A DNA stretch of 64,000 nucleotides from Rhodanobacter sp. DHG33 (GTDB lineage Bacteria > Pseudomonadota > Gammaproteobacteria > Xanthomonadales > Rhodanobacteraceae). The notes below the pieces were generated by a model. It saw only the letters and a program-made list of their open reading frames with translations. It searched no databases and had not been told where the DNA came from. The stretch's first letter is position 1. Each line of letters begins with the position of its first letter. This document shows, in pieces, positions 1 through 8,480 of this stretch. The stretch covers positions 124,001 through 188,000 of the forward strand of contig NZ_JACYXM010000006.1 in NCBI RefSeq assembly GCF_014843005.1, read 5' to 3'. The position numbers were made by a program, and so were the translations under genes.

Positions 1-49
1 TTCTACCCGCTGACCGGCCTTCCATACGGCCATTCAAGGAATCCATGCC

Positions 50-535
50 ATGAGCGATATCTACGACTTCAACGCGCGCGACATCGACGGCAACGAGCGT
101 TCGCTCGCCGAATGGCGGGGCAAGACCCTGCTGATCGTCAACGTAGCTTCCAAATGCGGCTTCACCCCGCAGTACGCCGGGCTGGAAAAACTGTGGCGCG
201 AATGGCGCGAGCGCGGCCTGGCGGTGCTGGGCTTCCCCTGCGACCAGTTCGGTCACCAGGAGCCGGGCGACGAGGCGGAGATCCGCAATTTCTGCAGCAC
301 CAGCTATGAAGTGAGCTTCCCGCTGTTCGCCAAGATCGAGGTGAACGGCGCCGACGCGCACCCGCTGTACCAGTGGCTGAAGCACGAGGGCAAGGGCATC
401 CTCGGCAGCGAGGCGATCAAGTGGAACTTCACCAAGTTCCTCGTCGACGGCAACGGACAGGTGGTGAAGCGCTATGCGCCCACCGATACGCCGGAGAAGA
501 TCGGCAAGGAGCTGGAGCGCCAGCTGGGCGCGTGA
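50..535 (+). CDS. Glutathione peroxidase family (Cys type)
   Basis: Cytoplasmic thiol peroxidase of the Gpx/BtuE family, reducing hydroperoxides; Cys-type members commonly take electrons from thioredoxin or glutathione. The 161 residues are the usual family length. The catalytic tetrad is complete: peroxidatic Cys36 in CGFTPQY, Gln70 in FPCDQFGHQEPG, and Trp125-Asn126 in KWNFTKF. There is no selenocysteine and no signal peptide. The ATG at 50 follows an AAGGA at 36-40. The gene ends six bases before the convergent dacB, so each probably has its own promoter. The family call is firm; the reductant is not known. Confidence 0.95.
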   Translation: MSDIYDFNARDIDGNERSLAEWRGKTLLIVNVASKCGFTPQYAGLEKLWREWRERGLAVLGFPCDQFGHQEPGDEAEIRNFCSTSYEVSFPLFAKIEVNGADAHPLYQWLKHEGKGILGSEAIKWNFTKFLVDGNGQVVKRYAPTDTPEKIGKELERQLGA

Positions 536-541
536 GCGGGT

Positions 542-2092
542 TCAGCCGGCGCCGTGCCAGCCGGCCAGCAACTGCACGATGGCGTCGATGTCGCGGTTGG
601 CCGGCGGCTCGCCGCCATCGCCGCGGTCATAGTTGTTGAGCATGATCGCGAAGGCCAGCCGCTGGCCGTCCGGAGCGGTGACGTAGCCGGCGATGCAATG
701 CACATGGTTCATGCTGCCGGTCTTGGCGTGCACCTTGTCGGTGGCCAGGCCGTCGCGCATGCGCCATTCCAGCGTGCCGTCCACGCCGGCGACCGGCAGC
801 ATGTCCTGCAAGGCGCCTGCCCATGGCTGCGCGGCGATGTATTGCAGCAGCTGCGTCATCGCCGCGGGCGTCACCAGGTCGCCACGCGAAAGTCCGCTGC
901 CTTCCTCCATGACTACCGACGACGGCGCGATGCCGATGCGTTCCAGAAAGTCGTGCAGCGCGCGCAGTCCCCATGCTTCGCTGCTGAGGAAGCCGGTGTG
1001 CGCGCCGGGCTGGCTGGCCGCCGCGGCCTGCGCGCTGATGCCGTCGAGTTGCAGCAGGTTCTGCAGATAGAGGTTCTGCGAACGCTTGAGCCCCTGGGTC
1101 AGGATCTCGCTCACGGGCGGCGACAGCACCTCGGCCAGCACTTGTGCGTTGGCGCGCAAAGTGTCGTCGCGTTCCGGCCAGGTGAGCACGCGCAGTTCGC
1201 CGGTCAGGCGCACGCCATGCCGCGTCAGTGCGGCGCGCAATTCATTGCCGGCTTGCTGCGCGGGGTCGGGAATGGCCAGTTGGTAGGTTTGTGCAGGCGT
1301 ACCTACGGCCATGCTGCCGAAGGCGTGCAGCAGCGTGTCTCCGGGTGCGCGGTAGAGGTTGATGTCGCCGCGCGTGCGCGCCGGCGCGGTGGTCAGCGTG
1401 CTGGTCAGCGGCGGCGTGGCCACATCGGGGACGAAACCCAGTTGCGGCGGCAGGCCGGCGCGACCGGCAGGCGTCACGGTGAGCGCCACGGTGTTCTCGT
1501 GCACGCTCAGCGCGGAGGCCGGCGCGGCGAACCAGCCCAGCAGGTCGCTGGCTTCCCAGCCTTTGCCCAGCGACGGGCCGGAAAAGTACGTGGCGTCGGC
1601 AATCAGGTCGCCATGCACTTCATGGATGCCGCGTGCGGCCAGTTGCGCAGCAAGATTGTCAGCCCAATCGGGATTGGCGCCGGGCGTGCCCAGCGTGGGA
1701 TCGCCCATGCCGTACAGCAGCAGCGGGCCATCCAGTTTGCCGTGGCGGATGGCGGCGGCCGAAAGCAGGCGCGTGGGGATGCGCGATTGCGGATCCAGCG
1801 TCTGCAGCGTCAACGCTGCGGTGAACAGCTTGGCGGTGGAGGCCGGCACGAACAGCTTGCCGGACTGGTGCGCGTACAGCGTGCGGCCACTGTCCAGCGA
1901 CACCACGGCAATGCCCCAGTCGGCGGCGGCGTAGCGCGGCTGCTGGATGATCGCGTCGATCTGCGCTGCCAGTGGGCGAGAGCTCTGCGCCACAGCGGAG
2001 GCAGAGGCGGCGGCGAGCGCCGTTGCCGGCAGCACGGCGCACAGCAGGGTCAGCGGGCACAGCAGTGCGGCGATCCACGGGGCGGGTTTCAT
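542..2092 (-). CDS. dacB: D-alanyl-D-alanine carboxypeptidase/endopeptidase (PBP4 type)
   Basis: Periplasmic class C penicillin-binding protein of the PBP4/DacB family (peptidase S13), which trims pentapeptide stems and cuts 4-3 crosslinks in peptidoglycan. The 516 residues begin with a cleavable signal peptide (about 1-28, hydrophobic core ending ATALA). All three penicillin-binding motifs are present: Ser85-Thr-Ala-Lys88, Ser338-Gln-Asn340 and Lys457-Thr-Gly459, plus the family segment SGLSRGD at 399-405. The long insert between the first two motifs fits PBP4. It diverges from slyD, leaving about 90 bases for both promoters. Confidence 0.94.
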   Translation of the reverse strand: MKPAPWIAALLCPLTLLCAVLPATALAAASASAVAQSSRPLAAQIDAIIQQPRYAAADWGIAVVSLDSGRTLYAHQSGKLFVPASTAKLFTAALTLQTLDPQSRIPTRLLSAAAIRHGKLDGPLLLYGMGDPTLGTPGANPDWADNLAAQLAARGIHEVHGDLIADATYFSGPSLGKGWEASDLLGWFAAPASALSVHENTVALTVTPAGRAGLPPQLGFVPDVATPPLTSTLTTAPARTRGDINLYRAPGDTLLHAFGSMAVGTPAQTYQLAIPDPAQQAGNELRAALTRHGVRLTGELRVLTWPERDDTLRANAQVLAEVLSPPVSEILTQGLKRSQNLYLQNLLQLDGISAQAAAASQPGAHTGFLSSEAWGLRALHDFLERIGIAPSSVVMEEGSGLSRGDLVTPAAMTQLLQYIAAQPWAGALQDMLPVAGVDGTLEWRMRDGLATDKVHAKTGSMNHVHCIAGYVTAPDGQRLAFAIMLNNYDRGDGGEPPANRDIDAIVQLLAGWHGAG

Positions 2093-2181
2093 GCGCGGAG
2101 TATCGCAAAGTCCCCATCTGCTAGGCTTGCATGCTCATGCCGGCGCGAAACCGGCTCTTTCACCGATACCGGAACACCGTC

Positions 2182-2664
2182 ATGCAGATCGCCAAGAACT
2201 CCGCCGTCACCTTCCACTACACGCTCACCGACGATGACGGCCAGGTCGTCGACAGCTCCGCCGGCCGCGAGCCGCTGGCCTACCTGCATGGCCACGGCCA
2301 CATCGTGCCGGGCCTGGAGAAGCAGATGGAAGGGCGCCAGACCGGCGACAAGTTCGATGCCCACGTGGAGCCGGAGGAAGGCTACGGCGTGCGCCACGAG
2401 GAGCTGGTGCAGGAAGTGCCGCGCGAGGCGTTCCAGGGCGTGGCCGACATCCAGCCCGGCATGCAGTTCCAGGGCCACGGCCCGCAGGGCGTCATCAACG
2501 TCACCGTGACCAAGGTCGAGGGCGACAAGGTGCACATCGACGGCAACCATCCGCTGGCCGGCAAGCCGCTGCACTTCGCCATCGAAGTGACCGGCGTGCG
2601 CGATGCCAGCGAAGAAGAGCTGTCGCACGGCCACGTGCATGGCGCGGGTGGCCATCACCACTGA
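2182..2664 (+). CDS. slyD: FKBP-type peptidyl-prolyl isomerase, SlyD family
   Basis: SlyD-like cytoplasmic prolyl isomerase and chaperone; in E. coli its His-rich tail binds Ni2+ for hydrogenase maturation. The 160-residue protein has the FKBP core (VTFHYTLTDDDGQVVDSS near the start, LHGHGHIVPGLEKQMEG at about 35-50), an IF-type flap insertion, and ends in a short His-rich tail (HGHVHGAGGHHH). The tail is far shorter than in E. coli SlyD and lacks Cys, so metal storage is probably weaker. An upstream in-frame ATG at 2131 would add 17 residues unlike the family, so the ATG at 2182 is preferred. Confidence 0.92.
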   Translation: MQIAKNSAVTFHYTLTDDDGQVVDSSAGREPLAYLHGHGHIVPGLEKQMEGRQTGDKFDAHVEPEEGYGVRHEELVQEVPREAFQGVADIQPGMQFQGHGPQGVINVTVTKVEGDKVHIDGNHPLAGKPLHFAIEVTGVRDASEEELSHGHVHGAGGHHH

Positions 2665-2685
2665 CGCATCGCCATGCATGGACGC

Positions 2686-3858
2686 ATGAAGATCGCCATC
2701 GTGGGTTACGGCGCCGCCGGTCAGGCGGCGTCGTTGTTTCTGGCGCAGCAAGGGCACCGCCTGAGCGTATTCGAGCAGGCCGGCGCACCCGGGCCGGTGG
2801 GAGCGGGCTTCCTGCTGCAGCCCACCGGACTGGCGGTACTGGCCCGGCTCGGCTTGCACGAGCAGGCGCTGGCGCAAGGCCAGCGCATCGAGTCGCTGCA
2901 CGGCTGCAACACGCATGGTCGGCAGGTGATGGCCATGCGCTACGCCGACCATGCGCCGGATTGCTTCGGCCTGGGCCTGAGCCGCGGCGCCCTGTTTTCC
3001 CTGCTGCGCGATGCCTATGCCGATGCCGGCGGCATCCATGTCGGCACACGCATGGTCGGCGTGGATGCCGAAGCCGGCATGCTGTTCGACGAACATGGCG
3101 GCGGACATGGACCGTTCGACCTGATCGTGGCCGCCGATGGCGCAGGTTCGCGTCTGCGTGCCAGCCTGCCCGGGCTGGCCGCGCGCGACGTGGTCTACCC
3201 CTGGGGAGCGGTGTGGTGTCTGCTGCCCGCCGGAGATTGGGCGCATGCCGATACCCTGCAGCAGCGCTACGCCGGAGCGCGCGAGATGATCGGGCTGTTG
3301 CCGGTGGGGCGCCGTGTTGATCGCGACGGTCGCTGGCTGACCTTCTACTTCAGCCTGCCGGGCGAACAGGTGGACGCTTTCGATGCGGCGGCTCTCCGGC
3401 ACCTGCGCGAACGGGTGGCGGCGCTGTGGCCCGAGGCGTCGCCGTTGCTGGACGGCATCGACGCGCCGGAACAGCTGCATCGCTCGCGCTATCGCGACGT
3501 GGTGATGCGCGTGCCGCATCGTGGACGCGTAGTGTTCCTCGGCGATTCGGCGCATGCCATGAGCCCGCAGCTCGGCCAGGGCGTGAACATGGCGCTGCTG
3601 GATGCGCAGTCGCTGGCGGATGCATTGGTCGCGCACGACAACCTCGCATTGGCCCTGCGTGCGCATGTGCGCACGCGCCGCCGCCATTTGCAGGTGTACC
3701 AGTCCATGAGCCGCTGGCTCACGCCGCTGTTCCAGTCGAAGCACGACCGCCTGGCGCAATTGCGCGATTTCGCCTTCGGCCCGCTGGGCCGCTTTCCGCT
3801 GGCGCGCGGGCAGATGCTGCGCATCCTCACGGGCACCAAGCAGGGCTGGTGGCGTTAA
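2686..3858 (+). CDS. FAD-dependent aromatic-type monooxygenase
   Basis: Single-component flavin monooxygenase of the PHBH/UbiH-like superfamily. About 390 residues, with an N-terminal dinucleotide-binding GYGAAGQAAS immediately after the start and the second FAD motif GDSAHAMSPQLGQG at about 285-298. No signal or membrane segment. The substrate cannot be read from sequence; relatives hydroxylate phenolic or quinone-like compounds. The ATG at 2686 puts the Rossmann strand at the N-terminus; an in-frame ATG at 2674 would add four residues. It lies 9-21 bases after slyD, so the two may share a transcript. Its end overlaps the convergent acetyltransferase gene by four bases. Confidence 0.85.
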   Translation: MKIAIVGYGAAGQAASLFLAQQGHRLSVFEQAGAPGPVGAGFLLQPTGLAVLARLGLHEQALAQGQRIESLHGCNTHGRQVMAMRYADHAPDCFGLGLSRGALFSLLRDAYADAGGIHVGTRMVGVDAEAGMLFDEHGGGHGPFDLIVAADGAGSRLRASLPGLAARDVVYPWGAVWCLLPAGDWAHADTLQQRYAGAREMIGLLPVGRRVDRDGRWLTFYFSLPGEQVDAFDAAALRHLRERVAALWPEASPLLDGIDAPEQLHRSRYRDVVMRVPHRGRVVFLGDSAHAMSPQLGQGVNMALLDAQSLADALVAHDNLALALRAHVRTRRRHLQVYQSMSRWLTPLFQSKHDRLAQLRDFAFGPLGRFPLARGQMLRILTGTKQGWWR

Positions 3859-4316
3859 AGCATCTTGCGGTAGACGACGAAGCCCGATTTCTCGGCGACC
3901 TGGTCGTAGAGCCGCATCGCGGTGGCGTTGCTCTCATGGGTCTGCCAGTACACGCGCGGCGCGTGTGCCGATTGCGCGAGTGCGTAGACCCGCTCGATCA
4001 AGGCGCGTCCCACGCCAAGGCCGCGCGCGGCCGGTGCGGTGAAAAGATCCTGCAGGTAGCAGCTGGGCGCGATCTGGATCGTGCTGCGGTGGAACAGGTA
4101 GTGCGCCAGGCCGAGCAGCGCGCCGTCGCGTTCGGCCACCAGCGCATGCACGGGTTCGTCGGGATCATGGAAACGCGCCCAGGTGCTGCGGGTGATTTCT
4201 TCCGGCAGGGCGGTAGGGCCGCTGCGGCCGTAGAACGCGTTGTAGCCGTCCCACAAGGGTCGCCACGCGGCGTAGTCGTGGGTGGTCACGGGGCGAATCG
4301 ATGGCATGTCGCTCAT
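3855..4316 (-). CDS. GNAT family N-acetyltransferase
   Basis: Small (153-residue) acetyl-CoA-dependent N-acyltransferase. The acetyl-CoA pyrophosphate loop is visible as ARGLGVGRALI at about 97-107, preceded by the LQDLF strand and followed by the ESNATAMRLYDQ helix typical of the fold. The open frame continues far upstream on this strand but there it runs in a different frame through the phospholipase gene; the ATG at 4316 starts the homologous part. The substrate is unknown: similar genes modify small amines or protein N-termini. Confidence 0.88.
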   Translation of the reverse strand: MSDMPSIRPVTTHDYAAWRPLWDGYNAFYGRSGPTALPEEITRSTWARFHDPDEPVHALVAERDGALLGLAHYLFHRSTIQIAPSCYLQDLFTAPAARGLGVGRALIERVYALAQSAHAPRVYWQTHESNATAMRLYDQVAEKSGFVVYRKML

Positions 4317-4423
4317 GGCTGCTCGCGGTTGCGTGTTTTGTTGAGGAATGCGGCCAAGGATGGCTACCGTTTGATCTTCGCGCTCATCGATGGGCGCAAA
4401 AGCTACTGAGAGGATGCGATTGC

Positions 4424-5500
4424 TCAGTACCAATCGAGCAACGACACACCCACGCCAAAGTACGTGGCGTTGTGGTTGTAGTCGATCAGGCTTTCGCCAT
4501 AGCCCTTGAACAGCTCCATGTAGCCGCGCAGATTGCCGGCGATGGGGAAGCTCCAGGTGAAGCGCGCCGCACCGTGGTTGCTGTCGCCCAGGCTCAGCGA
4601 GTCGCGCAGCATCAGGCCGAATTCCTGCCCGTTCCATTCGTGGATGATCTGCACGTCGCCGCGGCCCATGTACCTGCTGATGTCCGGGTTGTCGTCGTCG
4701 CTGCGCGCTTCGGGGATGCGCCACCACGGGCGGAACATGATGACCCAGCCGGGGCGTTCGAAGCCGAAGTCGGCGATCACGCGGTTCCAGCTGCGCGACA
4801 GCGGGTTGCTGCGGCCGTTGGACTGGTGGTCGACGCCGATGCCGAACATGTGGCCGTTCCAGCCCAGCACCTGGTAGTTCGTGTCGAACGCCAGCAACGC
4901 TTCGGGCTCGTAGTCGGTCTCGCGGAAGGGGCGCGAGATCGCGGCGTTGTAGACCTGCCAGCGCGAGCTTTGCGTGTAGCCCACCCACAGGTCGCCCACG
5001 TCGCCGAACACGCCTTGCCACACTTTGGTCTTGAGGCTCAGCTGGAATTTGCCCTCGACGTTCTGCAACTGCTGCGACGTCTGCACGGTGTTGTCGGGAT
5101 TCGGGCTGGACGGCTTGTTGTTCTGGTTGCTGGTGGCGAACAGCGGCATCGCATACACCGGCTGGTAGCCGCGCAGGTTGAAGGTGCCGAGCTTGCTTTC
5201 CGGCGACAGCTCCCAGCGGCTGTCGAGCAGCGACAGCGGCGCCGACACCTCGGCAGTTCCGGTGTCGGCGGCCTGGCGGTCGTGCGCGAACACACCGGCG
5301 TTCGCCGCATCCGGCGGGTTGGCACGCTTCTGCGCGGCCGGTAATTGGTCGCGCCCGGTGGCGCGGTCGTAGCAGGCCAGCCGCTGCGCATCGCTTTCGA
5401 TCGCGGTGCAGGCGCGTATGTCCATCGGGTCGGGATTCTGCGCGTGGCAGACGCCGGCAGCGAAGGTACAGGCCAGCAGAAGAAGGCGAAGGTGCTTCAT
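4424..5500 (-). CDS. pldA: Outer-membrane phospholipase A (OMPLA)
   Basis: Outer-membrane beta-barrel phospholipase A1/A2, which hydrolyses phospholipids that reach the outer leaflet. 358 residues with a signal peptide (about 1-20, ending CHA). The OMPLA catalytic triad has the family spacing: His225 and Ser227 in VDHQSNGR, and Asn239 twelve residues after the serine in RSWNR. The mature N-terminus carries a roughly 80-residue extension (RACTAIESDAQRLACYDRA) not present in the E. coli enzyme. The chain ends with an aromatic residue, as barrels inserted by Bam do. The gene stands alone between the acetyltransferase and the next terminator. Confidence 0.93.
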   Translation of the reverse strand: MKHLRLLLLACTFAAGVCHAQNPDPMDIRACTAIESDAQRLACYDRATGRDQLPAAQKRANPPDAANAGVFAHDRQAADTGTAEVSAPLSLLDSRWELSPESKLGTFNLRGYQPVYAMPLFATSNQNNKPSSPNPDNTVQTSQQLQNVEGKFQLSLKTKVWQGVFGDVGDLWVGYTQSSRWQVYNAAISRPFRETDYEPEALLAFDTNYQVLGWNGHMFGIGVDHQSNGRSNPLSRSWNRVIADFGFERPGWVIMFRPWWRIPEARSDDDNPDISRYMGRGDVQIIHEWNGQEFGLMLRDSLSLGDSNHGAARFTWSFPIAGNLRGYMELFKGYGESLIDYNHNATYFGVGVSLLDWY

Positions 5501-5634
5501 GGCGACTCCGTCGCACGAATGTGCGTGAAGTCTAGGTCATGTGCGGTGATGGCTCCGCAATCGGCTATGGGGCATTGCCGGAAGTCGGCATCGCTGGCGC
5601 GAAGGCGCCGGGGCAGCAGCCGGGATATGGGGAC

Positions 5635-5670
5635 ACAAAAAAACCGGCCGCATTCCGATACGGCCGGTTC
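5635..5670 (-). terminator. Intrinsic terminator of the EF-hand-like gene
   Basis: A perfect 9-bp stem (AACCGGCCG at 5642-5650 with CGGCCGGTT at 5661-5669) and a 10-nt loop. On the minus strand it is followed by a run of seven Us (A-run 5637-5643). It lies 14 bases past the stop codon of the small gene at 5684-6007. Confidence 0.88.
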
Positions 5671-5683
5671 GATCTTCAACGCT

Positions 5684-6007
5684 TCACTGGGCCTGCTTCA
5701 CCCACGCCTCGTATTGCGCCTTGCTGACGCGTTCGGCGCCGTGGCTGGCGTTGAGGAAGTCGTTGGCCAGCGGCGGGTAGGCTTCTGCCTGTTCCTGGGT
5801 GATCGACTTGCTGCCGCCGGAGAGCTGGCTGAAGGGCGGCGGTGTCGTGACCTGCGGCGCCGGCGCCGGCATGCTGCGCACGGTGACGATGGGCGGCGGT
5901 GTCTGGCCGCTCTGGCTTTGGCCGCTGTTGTCTTGCGCGAAGGATGCCCCGGCGAAGATCAGGCTGCCGACGGCGAGTGTGGACAGCATTGCGTTGCGTG
6001 CTTTCAT
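5684..6007 (-). CDS. Small secreted protein with a degenerate EF-hand-like end
   Basis: 107 residues with a signal peptide ([20 protein letters not shown], cleavage near SFA-Q25). A Gln/Ser/Pro-rich linker is followed by a C-terminal pair of helices. The segment [20 protein letters not shown] then [11 protein letters not shown] resembles the EF-hand proteins common in this order, but the calcium loop lacks the DxDxDG acidic residues, so calcium binding is unlikely. The ATG at 6007 has a good GGAGGAACG Shine-Dalgarno. In-frame upstream codons would put charged residues ahead of the signal peptide. The function is unknown. Confidence 0.7.
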   Translation of the reverse strand: MKARNAMLSTLAVGSLIFAGASFAQDNSGQSQSGQTPPPIVTVRSMPAPAPQVTTPPPFSQLSGGSKSITQEQAEAYPPLANDFLNASHGAERVSKAQYEAWVKQAQ

Positions 6008-6262
6008 GATCGTTCCTCCATGCCAAAATGTTTGCGGAACAGTTGGGCCTTTGTGTTGTGCGTGTGCGCAATCCGTGGGGCTTGTGCAGGACGTTAGCAA
6101 AGGCCACCTAAATGTCATCGCAATATTCCTGTCGAGATGGTGTGAAAACGACATGCCGTTGAACGCAACTTCAGCCAGGCCGACTCCGCCGCGGGCGCGG
6201 TTCGGGGTGGCCGGTCAGAGAGCCGTCGCCGGCAGGGATGCGACGTCGCCCAGGGGGATTTT

Positions 6263-7477
6263 TTGAACCCGACGCAGGCGCGTGCCCTGCAATTGCATGC
6301 GCAGGGTCTGCTGCAGGCGCCGCGCCGCAAGCCGCGCCGCGGTGACGTGGTGGCGGCCATCGAGCGCATGCGCCTGCTGCAGATCGACTCCATCCACGTG
6401 GTTGCGCGCAGCCCGTACCTGGTACTGCATGCGCGCCTCGGCGATTACCCGATGGCGTGGCTGGACGAGTCGCTGGCCGACGGCCGCATCGCCGAATGCT
6501 GGGCGCACGAGGCCTGCTTCGTAGCCGCGCGCGATCTTGCCGAACACCGCGCCTGGCGCGAGCGCGGCAGCCACTGGGCGCAGCGGCATGCCGAGCGCAT
6601 GCATCGCGAACACAAGCCGGCGATGGACGCCTTGCTCGCGCGCATTCGCGAGAACGGGCCGGTGCTGGCTTCGGATTTTCCGCGCGAAGACCGCGGCGTT
6701 TCCGGCTGGTGGGAATGGAAGCCGGAGAAGCGCTGGCTGGAGGCATGGTTCGCGCTGGGCGACCTGATGATTCCGCGGCGCGAACGGTTCCAGCGCGTAT
6801 ACGATCTTGCCGAGCGCGTATTGGCCGGCCTCGACCCGCCGTATGCCGCCAGCGAACTCGATACCGGACAGCTGCGCCGGCACTTCATCCTCGACAGCGT
6901 GCGCGCGCTGGGTATCGCGCAGGCGCGCTGGATCGCCGACTATTTCCGCCTCAAGCCGGCAGTCACCGCGCAGGAACTGGCCCCCTTGCTGGCCGAGGGC
7001 GAATTGCTGGAAGTGGCGGTGCGCGGCTGGGATGCGCCGGGCTACGTGCATCGCGAGCACGCCGACGCGCTGGAGTCGGCACGCGGCAGTCGCCTGCGCG
7101 CCACGCATACCGCCCTGCTGTCGCCCTTCGATCCCCTGGTGTGGGACCGCGCCCGCGCGTTGGCGATGTTCGATTTCGATTACCGCATCGAATGCTACGT
7201 GCCCGCGCCGAAACGGCACTACGGCTATTACGTGCTGCCCATCCTGCATCGCGGTGCGCTGGTCGGTCGCCTGGATGCGAAGGCCCACCGTGCCGAGGGC
7301 GTGTTCGAGATCAAGGCGCTGTTCCTGGAGCCGGGAGTGGAGCCTTCGCCGCGTCTCGCCAGCGAGGTGGCCGCGGCCATCGCGCGCACCGCGAGCTGGC
7401 ATGGCACGCCAACGGTTCGACTGAGGCGTTGTCGGCCGGCGGCACTGGGGGCGATGCTGCGGGCTGGCTGGAAGTAG
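6263..7477 (+). CDS. ycaQ: YcaQ/AlkZ-type DNA glycosylase (winged-helix HTH_42)
   Basis: DNA glycosylase of the YcaQ (AlkX) family, whose E. coli member unhooks DNA interstrand crosslinks and excises bulky N7-alkylated purines. The 404 residues match the family. The catalytic QxD motif is seen as Gln40-Ile-Asp42 in LLQIDSIHVVARS. The family SGWWEWKPEKRWLEAW segment lies near 152-167, and the C-terminal part has repeated winged-helix features. Translation starts at TTG (6263) behind a strong AGGGGG at 6252-6257. The gene stands alone, facing away from the secreted-protein gene, with about 255 bases between them in which no clear operator was found. Confidence 0.88.
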   Translation: MNPTQARALQLHAQGLLQAPRRKPRRGDVVAAIERMRLLQIDSIHVVARSPYLVLHARLGDYPMAWLDESLADGRIAECWAHEACFVAARDLAEHRAWRERGSHWAQRHAERMHREHKPAMDALLARIRENGPVLASDFPREDRGVSGWWEWKPEKRWLEAWFALGDLMIPRRERFQRVYDLAERVLAGLDPPYAASELDTGQLRRHFILDSVRALGIAQARWIADYFRLKPAVTAQELAPLLAEGELLEVAVRGWDAPGYVHREHADALESARGSRLRATHTALLSPFDPLVWDRARALAMFDFDYRIECYVPAPKRHYGYYVLPILHRGALVGRLDAKAHRAEGVFEIKALFLEPGVEPSPRLASEVAAAIARTASWHGTPTVRLRRCRPAALGAMLRAGWK

Positions 7478-7529
7478 ATCCCGGGCGCCGCAGGGCTCGT
7501 TTGTTCTTTTTGGGAGCGGACCGGTCAGT

Positions 7530-7625
7530 GACGGAGCGGTCTGGCTTGCCTGCCGGCGGCCGAAGCCGCGCTGTCCCATGCGGAACAGCTAGGCAAGCAG
7601 AGGCCCTGTTCGGAAACGAGTAGCC
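7530..7625. repeat. Dispersed intergenic repeat (copy 1)
   Basis: Lies in the 153-base gap after ycaQ. It contains ACGGAGCGGT and CCTGCCGGCGGCCGA, also found at 35130-35165 and, inverted, at about 35825-35855. It can fold through GCTTGCC (about 7546) and GGCAAGC (about 7592). It has no coding potential and is best read as a REP-like extragenic element, possibly helping to end transcription from ycaQ. Confidence 0.6.
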
Positions 7626-7630
7626 TCCCC

Positions 7631-7987
7631 TCAACGCGTCCCTGCCGCCGCAGCTGGCCCATTACACGAACGCCCCTGCAGGCTCTGGCTCATCTGGCTG
7701 GCCAGCAGACGGCAACGCGCATCCAGGTAGGGGCGGCTCTGCGGGTTTTGCGCGGCTTGCAGCAAGGTGTCGTGCATGGCCTGGTAACGCGCCTGCAGCT
7801 GGTCCGCCGGAAAGATCCCCGCGGTGCGGTGGCAGGCCAGGTAGCTGGACAGGTAGGCGTCGCAGGAAGCTACGCCGGTGATGAGGGCCGGGGGCGCCGG
7901 GGGCGGGGCCGGACGTCGTGGCGGGGTGGTGGCGCAGCCGGCCAGCAGCAGGCCGGCGCACAGCGGAAGCAGCGGGCGGATGTTCAA
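7631..7987 (-). CDS. Small lipoprotein of unknown function
   Basis: 118-residue predicted lipoprotein: basic start, hydrophobic stretch and lipobox LLAGC (Cys17), then a Pro-rich tether (TTPPRRPAPPPAPP) and a helical domain with three further cysteines (ASCDAYLSSYLACHR and later DARCRLL), plus CNG near the end. The likely start is TTG at 7987 with GAGGA seven bases upstream; an ATG far upstream would bury the signal sequence behind about 60 charged residues. No family was recognised. It diverges from the first cold-shock gene. Confidence 0.65.
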   Translation of the reverse strand: MNIRPLLPLCAGLLLAGCATTPPRRPAPPPAPPALITGVASCDAYLSSYLACHRTAGIFPADQLQARYQAMHDTLLQAAQNPQSRPYLDARCRLLASQMSQSLQGRSCNGPAAAAGTR

Positions 7988-8157
7988 GCGGCGATCCTCG
8001 GCAGGGAGGGGGCGATTCTCGCATCGGACGGCCGGTGGCGAGAATCGGTTATCATTGCGGTACTGCGTTTGCCGGGGTCGCCAAGCACCGGTGACCCGAT
8101 GCCGCCGATCCGCGATCTGCCTCATCAGTTCACCCCGGGGTTGTTTTCCTTTGCACA

Positions 8158-8222
8158 CCAGTAAGCCGGCCACCGCAATGTCGCGGCGGTCGAGTCTCTT
8201 TTTTACCCATGTGGAGTGATTT
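8158..8222 (+). promoter_or_regulatory. Cold-shock mRNA leader of the first csp gene
   Basis: The untranslated leader carries CCAGTAAG (8158-8165), GTCTC (8194-8198) and the Shine-Dalgarno GGAGTGA (8213-8219). The second csp gene has the same three blocks in the same order, with exactly 14 bases between GTCTC and GGAGTGA in both. A GC-rich imperfect hairpin (about 8165-8190) precedes a pyrimidine run. csp leaders in other bacteria act as temperature-responsive RNA; that role here is inference. Confidence 0.5.
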
Positions 8223-8432
8223 ATGTCTGATCGTCAGATCGGTACCGTCAAGTGGTTCAACGACGCCAAGGGCTTCGGTTTCATCGCCCGTGACAACGGC
8301 CCGGACGTGTTCGTGCATTTCCGCGCGATCACCGGCAACGGCTTCAAGAGCCTGCAGGAAGGCCAGAAAGTGACGTTCAAGGTGGTGCAGGGCCAGAAGG
8401 GCCTGCAGGCCGACGAAGTCAGCGCCGCCTGA
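8223..8432 (+). CDS. Cold-shock protein, CspA family (first copy)
   Basis: 69-residue single cold-shock domain that binds single-stranded RNA/DNA and melts mRNA structure. RNP1 is KGFGFI and RNP2 is VFVHF, with the usual aromatic residues ([11 protein letters not shown]). It is nearly identical to the copy at 8838-9047, differing at about 9 of 69 positions, so the pair is a recent or strongly conserved duplication. It has its own leader and a strong terminator, so the copies are separate transcription units. Confidence 0.96.
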   Translation: MSDRQIGTVKWFNDAKGFGFIARDNGPDVFVHFRAITGNGFKSLQEGQKVTFKVVQGQKGLQADEVSAA

Positions 8433-8452
8433 TTACCGGCCAGCGTCGAACG

Positions 8453-8480
8453 AAACCGGGCAGCGATGCCCGGTTTTTTT
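8453..8480 (+). terminator. Intrinsic terminator of the first csp gene
   Basis: 10-bp perfect stem (AAACCGGGCA, 8453-8462, with TGCCCGGTTT, 8467-8476), a GCGA loop and a seven-T run at 8474-8480, starting 20 bases past the stop codon. Confidence 0.93.

Noticed and set aside
2089-3759. A long minus-strand frame across slyD and the monooxygenase
   Set aside because: Both plus-strand genes have clear family motifs, so the antisense frame is a shadow.
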